A stretch of DNA of 64,000 bases, from assembly GCA_041397645.1 (NCBI GenBank), contig JAWKWE010000004.1, forward strand, positions 2,604,001 through 2,668,000, given 5' to 3'. The notes beneath the pieces were generated by a model. It was not told where the DNA came from and ran no database searches. It saw only the letters and a list, made by a program, of their open reading frames with translations. The position numbers and the translations under genes were made by a program. This document shows positions 60,297 to 64,000 of this stretch, one piece after another (position 1 is the first letter of the stretch; every line of letters begins with the position of its first letter). This DNA comes from Hyphomicrobiaceae bacterium. GTDB lineage: Bacteria > Pseudomonadota > Alphaproteobacteria > Rhizobiales > Hyphomicrobiaceae.

Positions 60297-61235
60297 ATGT
60301 CGGACCCGATCTTTACAAACTGGACTGCGGACTTGACGGCCAAGTGGGCCAAGGCGCCGCTCAAGGCGACCCACCGGCTCCATGAGCATCCGCTGTTCTC
60401 GTTCGATGCGCTTGCCGATCTGATCGACCGATATCCACGATCGCAGTACGCGCTTGTGCAAATGGGTCCGCAAGGCTCTCCGCGCCGCACCTGGCGTGAG
60501 GGCGACATCGGGGGCGTCACTGGCGACAAGGTAATCGAGGCCATTCGTAATGGACGCATGTGGCTCAACCTGCGCAACGTGGGCGAGGTGGATGCGCGTT
60601 ATCGCGAATTGCTCGATGAGGCATTCGAAGAGGTTGCTCGTAATGTTCCAGGCTATAAGACCTACGCCCGCACCAACGGTATCCTGATCTCTTCGCCCAA
60701 CGCGCAAGTTTATTATCACTCCGATCTGCCCGGACAGTCGCTGTGGCAGCTTCACGGACGCAAACGCGTATTCGTCTATCCCAACACTCCGCCGTTCTTG
60801 ACTGAAGAGCAGCTTGAGAGCATCGCGCTGTTCGAGGTTGAGGTCGATATGCGATACGAGGCCGAATACGACCAGCACGCGCAGGTATTCGAGATCGGCG
60901 GGGGCGAGATGCTTCACTGGCCTCTGAACGCGCCGCATCGTGTCGAAAATCTCGATTGCCTTAACGTTTCGATGACGACCGAGTACTGGACCGAAGAAAT
61001 CCGCCGCAGCCAGATGATCAATATGGCCAACGGCATCTTGCGCTACAAGGCCGGTGTGAAGCCTAAGAGCCGCGCCACGCAAGGGCTCGGCTTCTGGGCC
61101 AAGGCCGCGCTTCAGGCCGGTGTAAAACGCGCCGGGTTGCTGAAAAAAGAGCGCCAAGCCCGCCGCATCGTCGAATTCAAGCTCGATCCGGTCCGGCCGG
61201 GCGCAATCATTGATTTCCAACAGGCTGCTGAATGA
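60297..61235 (+). CDS. Cupin/JmjC-like domain protein, possible Fe(II)/2-oxoglutarate oxygenase
   Basis: 312 residues from the ATG at 60297, six bases after AAGGTG; GTG 60288 or ATG 60291 are alternatives. The core (about 80-230) has YYHSDLPGQSLWQLHGRKRVFVYP and VFEIGGGEMLHWPLNAPHRVEN, whose His-x-Asp and distal His form the facial triad of JmjC/cupin oxygenases, and RKRVFVYPNTPPF lies at the usual position for 2-oxoglutarate or lipid binding. N-terminal part helical, C-terminal basic and helical (KAGVKRAGLLKKERQARRI). Substrate unknown. The next gene starts 42 bases later on the same strand, so they probably form one unit. Confidence 0.75.
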   Translation: MSDPIFTNWTADLTAKWAKAPLKATHRLHEHPLFSFDALADLIDRYPRSQYALVQMGPQGSPRRTWREGDIGGVTGDKVIEAIRNGRMWLNLRNVGEVDARYRELLDEAFEEVARNVPGYKTYARTNGILISSPNAQVYYHSDLPGQSLWQLHGRKRVFVYPNTPPFLTEEQLESIALFEVEVDMRYEAEYDQHAQVFEIGGGEMLHWPLNAPHRVENLDCLNVSMTTEYWTEEIRRSQMINMANGILRYKAGVKPKSRATQGLGFWAKAALQAGVKRAGLLKKERQARRIVEFKLDPVRPGAIIDFQQAAE

Positions 61236-61277
61236 CCAGCGCCGCCGCGTGGCGAGAAGGGCAGGAACGAAAAGGCT

Positions 61278-62468
61278 GTGGCAACCTTGAGTGAAAACGC
61301 TGCCGTTGATGGGACGACCTCTGTCTCGCATGGCGGAATATGGCGGGCGCCGCGGTTCATCGCGGAGGTGTTCGACGGCGCCGATGAGGCACTGGCTGCG
61401 CTCGATAGTGTGCAGGAGGGCCTTGTTTCAACGGGCTTTCAGTCGACTAATTGGCTTACGGTTCTTTACGAGGATCTGGCGCCCGCCAAGCAGGCCATGC
61501 CGCGCCTTGTCGTCGTTACAGAGCGAAACAGCGGGGACGTCGCGCTCATTCTGCCGCTCGTCGTGTACACAAAGAGAAACCTGAGAATTGCTCGTTTTGC
61601 CGATCTTGGGGTCTCCGACTATGGCGTTCCCATTCTTGGGCCGGCGGCGTTGAAGAAGCGCCGTTCGATACGACGGGCATGGCGGGCCGCTCGCCATTCG
61701 CTGCGCGATGTCGATATGATCCGTCTGGAGCGGATGCCTGCGCGGATTGCAGGCCGTCCCAACCCGCTCGTAAGCCTCCCCGGCGTGACACCTGCCCGTC
61801 ACAATGGAAATCTTCTCGTCATCGAGACGACGGTCGAAGACTTCTTGCGGGATCGCGGCAAGAAATATCGCAAGGAGGTCGAGCGTTGCACGCGGCTATG
61901 GGAAAAGGAGGGTGAGCCCCGCTTTGCCCGCGCCATGACAGCCGCCGAAATTGCACGCGCCTACTCTGTGCTCGAAGAGCAGCAGCACGCGCGTCACGCT
62001 GCGCTGGGCAGCAAGTACATTCTCAATCAGCAGGCCTATCGCGCGTTTTACGAACGCCTGGTGATGGACGGTACCGAGTGCGGACTTGGCTATCTGTTCA
62101 CTCTGGAAGCGCGGGGCGAGATCGTTGCTGGGTTGTTTGGCATCTTGCACGATGGGACCTTCACGCTGCTGCGCATTTCAAACGGCGGCGAACCCTGGAG
62201 CCACCTCTCGCCGGGAAGGCTCGTGATCGTGGAGGCGATGAAGTACTTTGTCGCGCACGGCGTGCGCCGGTTCGATTTCGGCATTGGCGACTATCCCTTC
62301 AAACGCGGTTTTGGGGTTGCCGAGGTGCCGCTTTATGATCTGTTCGTGGCAAAGGATCTGGCAGCGCTGCCGAAGACGCTTTACCACCGGGCGGTCGCCC
62401 ATGCGCGCAAGAGCCCCACGATCCGCGGGCTGGTGCGTCGGCTAAAGGGCCACGCTGAAAACGCCTAG
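61278..62468 (+). CDS. GNAT/FemAB-like acyltransferase (CelD/BcsL-type)
   Basis: 396 residues from a GTG at 61278. FemAB/CelD-type double GNAT layout: first half (about 30-190) LVSTGFQSTNWLTVLYEDLAP, ALILPLVVYTKRNLRIARFADLGVSDYGVPI; second half (about 200-380) YRKEVERCTRLWEKEG, EQQHARHAALG, RAFYERLVMDG, LFTLEARGEIVAGLFGI and AMKYFVAHGVRRFDFGIGDYPFKRGFG. The second half holds the likely acceptor site. Such proteins acylate polysaccharides, peptidoglycan or peptides. Here it follows the cupin protein gene by 42 bases and precedes hisS, on the same strand. The specific substrate is unknown. Confidence 0.82.
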   Translation: MATLSENAAVDGTTSVSHGGIWRAPRFIAEVFDGADEALAALDSVQEGLVSTGFQSTNWLTVLYEDLAPAKQAMPRLVVVTERNSGDVALILPLVVYTKRNLRIARFADLGVSDYGVPILGPAALKKRRSIRRAWRAARHSLRDVDMIRLERMPARIAGRPNPLVSLPGVTPARHNGNLLVIETTVEDFLRDRGKKYRKEVERCTRLWEKEGEPRFARAMTAAEIARAYSVLEEQQHARHAALGSKYILNQQAYRAFYERLVMDGTECGLGYLFTLEARGEIVAGLFGILHDGTFTLLRISNGGEPWSHLSPGRLVIVEAMKYFVAHGVRRFDFGIGDYPFKRGFGVAEVPLYDLFVAKDLAALPKTLYHRAVAHARKSPTIRGLVRRLKGHAENA

Positions 62469-62493
62469 ATGACCCACCCCCCACAGTTTCTGT

Positions 62494-62606
62494 GACGGGG
62501 CCATCACTAAAGTCAGCAAATGGCGTGCTTTCCAGTCGAGCCGGATCCCCGGCTTTCGCACTGCGGAACCATCCGCTATAAGGCCCCAGACCTTTGGGGC
62601 CCCGTC
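62494..62606 (+). promoter_or_regulatory. Hairpin-rich leader before hisS
   Basis: Three stacked hairpins in the 170-base gap: AGCCGG/CCGGCT (62539-62554), GCGGA/TCCGC with an ACCA loop (62563-62576), and GGCCCC/GGGGCC (62582-62601). A 9-base arm GACGGGGCC (62494-62502) can instead pair with GGCCCCGTC (62598-62606), which would disrupt the third hairpin. This alternative pairing resembles an attenuator or riboswitch leader. No U-tract, so control would act on translation or by Rho. Confidence 0.4.
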
Positions 62607-62638
62607 AGGGCGCCTCAGCAACTCAAAAGTTTCAATCC

Positions 62639-64000
62639 ATGTCCAAATCCAACAAAGGCGCTGGCTCCGAGGCACCCTCGGCGGCGCGCCCGGAAGCCAG
62701 AATTGCCAAAGGCTTCCGCGACATCGAGGCGGCCGAGCTTAAGGGCCTCAATGAAATGCTGAGCGTGATCCGCTCGGTCTATGAACGCTATGGGTTCGAC
62801 GCGCTCGAAACGCCTGCCCTCGAATATACCGATGCGCTGGGCAAGTTTCTTCCCGATCAAGACCGGCCCAATGCCGGAGTGTTTTCGTTCCAAGACGAGG
62901 ACGAACAGTGGATGAGCTTGCGGTACGATCTCACCGCGCCGCTCGCCCGCTATGTCGCGCAGAATTTCAACGCCCTGCCCAAGCCGTTCCGCCGCTATGC
63001 ATTTGGCAACGTCTATCGCAACGAGAAGCCGGGGCCAGGGCGCTTCCGCCAGTTCATGCAGTTCGACGCCGACACGGTGGGAAGCGAGAGCATCGCTGCC
63101 GATGCGGAGATGTGTATGCTTGCGGCGGACACGCTTGAGGCGCTTGGCATCAAGCGCGGCGACTACGTGATCAAGGTCAACAGCCGCAAAGTGCTTGATG
63201 GTATACTGGAGCTGGCCGGGGTCGATCTGACGGATGGCTCGCAAAGTGGTAAGCGGCTCACCGTACTGCGCGCCATGGACAAATTTGACAAGTTTGGCGC
63301 CGAAGGCGTTTCGCAGTTGCTCGGCAAAGGCCGCAAGGATGAGAGCGGTGATTTCACCCCAGGGGCAGGCCTTACCGACGCGAATGCGACGATTATCACG
63401 AAGTTTCTAACCGCGGCGCAGGGCGCGCGCGAAGGCGCGATCGACCGTGTGAAGGGGATCATCGCCGGCAATGCGCGAGCAGAGGAAGGACTTGCCGAGC
63501 TGGAGGCCATAACGGATCTTGTTACAGCGGCCGGATATGATGCCTCGCGGATTACCTTTGATCCATCCGTCGTGCGAGGTCTGGAGTACTACACTGGCCC
63601 CGTGTTCGAGGCAGAGCTGACCTTCCAGGTGAAGGACGAAGACGGCAACACCGTTCGTTTCGGCTCGGTCGGCGGCGGGGGGCGTTACGACGATCTCGTC
63701 GCGCGCTTCACGGGCCAGAAAGTTCCAGCAACCGGATTCTCTATCGGCGTCTCGCGCCTTCAGGCGGCACTCGCGCATGTCGGGCAAAAGGCGAATGCCG
63801 CGCTTGGGCCCGTTGTCGTGCTCGTCATGGATAAAGACCGGGTCGCCGACTACCAGGAGATGGTGCAGAGGCTGCGCACTTCAGGCATCCGCGCGGAAAT
63901 GTATCTGGGCTCTTCCGGCATGAAGGCGCAGATGAAGTACGCCGATAAGCGCAGCAGCCCCTGTGTCATTATTCAAGGTTCCGATGAGCGTGCCAAATGC
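62639..64000 (+). CDS. hisS: Histidyl-tRNA synthetase (3' end cut off by window edge)
   Basis: 454 codons are visible from the ATG at 62639 to the edge. Class II synthetase charging tRNA-His. Short N-terminal extension (SKSNKGAGSEAPSAARPE), then motif 1 region GLNEMLSVIRSVYERYGFD, FRRYAFGNVYRNEKPGPGR (motif 2), EYYTGPVFEAELTF (histidine-binding HisA region), SVGGGGRYDDLVARF (HisA 2) and FSIGVSRLQAALA (motif 3). An insertion (about 180-290) between HisA sites is normal for alphaproteobacterial HisS. The anticodon domain is partly present and runs off. Its leader has stacked hairpins. The hisZ paralogue lacks such full motifs, so HisS is preferred. Confidence 0.93.
   Translation, partial: MSKSNKGAGSEAPSAARPEARIAKGFRDIEAAELKGLNEMLSVIRSVYERYGFDALETPALEYTDALGKFLPDQDRPNAGVFSFQDEDEQWMSLRYDLTAPLARYVAQNFNALPKPFRRYAFGNVYRNEKPGPGRFRQFMQFDADTVGSESIAADAEMCMLAADTLEALGIKRGDYVIKVNSRKVLDGILELAGVDLTDGSQSGKRLTVLRAMDKFDKFGAEGVSQLLGKGRKDESGDFTPGAGLTDANATIITKFLTAAQGAREGAIDRVKGIIAGNARAEEGLAELEAITDLVTAAGYDASRITFDPSVVRGLEYYTGPVFEAELTFQVKDEDGNTVRFGSVGGGGRYDDLVARFTGQKVPATGFSIGVSRLQAALAHVGQKANAALGPVVVLVMDKDRVADYQEMVQRLRTSGIRAEMYLGSSGMKAQMKYADKRSSPCVIIQGSDERAKC

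Overview
This window reads as a contiguous stretch of the chromosome of an alphaproteobacterium of the order Hyphomicrobiales, most likely a member of or near the Hyphomicrobiaceae. That placement is an inference from the gene families: petABC, DUF2093, DUF4170 and DUF6111 families, a plant-type glutamate-cysteine ligase, an H-NS/HvrA-like protein, BtaA/BtaB, a MutA-type mutase subunit, and groESL behind a CIRCE-like operator. The base composition is high in G+C, genes are densely packed with many ATGA overlaps, and I see no prophage, insertion sequence, CRISPR array, rRNA or tRNA gene.

Layout. 1-9.6 kb: a truncated sulfotransferase, a small membrane protein, an L,D-transpeptidase, an orphan methylmalonyl-CoA mutase small subunit, a HerA-like ATPase, two tandem monohaem cytochromes c, a cNMP-binding patatin phospholipase and sodB. 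9.9-13.9 kb: a MacA/MacB-type efflux operon (ATPase and permease split) and an H-NS-like protein. 13.9-17 kb: a gene-poor stretch with a decayed outer-membrane protein, then CIRCE-groES-groEL-terminator. 17-20 kb: a three-gene lipid-remodelling operon (plcP-btaA-btaB) that should turn phospholipid into the phosphorus-free betaine lipid DGTS, with a weak Pho-box candidate upstream. 20-25.7 kb: nudix-DUF6111-cca operon, a lysozyme-fold-like secreted protein, an Lrp regulator and hemF. 25.9-28.3 kb: an ABC exporter, a possible small RNA ending in a strong terminator, and a second outer-membrane-protein remnant.

28.8-36.6 kb: trmL, the cytochrome bc1 operon petABC with terminator, then mtnP, apt, a zinc-ribbon protein, mtnA and a class II aldolase. 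This last set matches the DHAP shunt for salvaging methylthioadenosine and 5'-deoxyadenosine, with adenine recycled by Apt. 36.6-44 kb: a cysteine-rich unknown, rsmD-rluB, tadA, a RssA-like phospholipase, purD, xseA and a DUF2093 protein. 44-50.4 kb: envelope genes: lpxK, an unusual DUF374-WaaA fusion, a tyrosine-phosphatase-fold protein, an MsbA-like exporter and DUF4170. 50.6-54.5 kb: ubiA, rsmE, gshA and a small cysteine-rich secreted protein. 54.5-60 kb: a LysR regulator divergent from glcDEF (glycolate oxidase). 60.3-64 kb: a cupin/JmjC-like protein, a FemAB/CelD-like acetyltransferase and, behind a hairpin-rich leader, the start of hisS, which runs off the right edge.

Most genes are ordinary core functions. 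The items most worth a second look are the betaine-lipid operon, the DHAP-shunt cluster, the DUF374-WaaA fusion, a long hairpin covering the start site of the cNMP-patatin gene, the hisS leader, a small-RNA candidate, and the cytochrome pair in which one member has lost the canonical methionine ligand.
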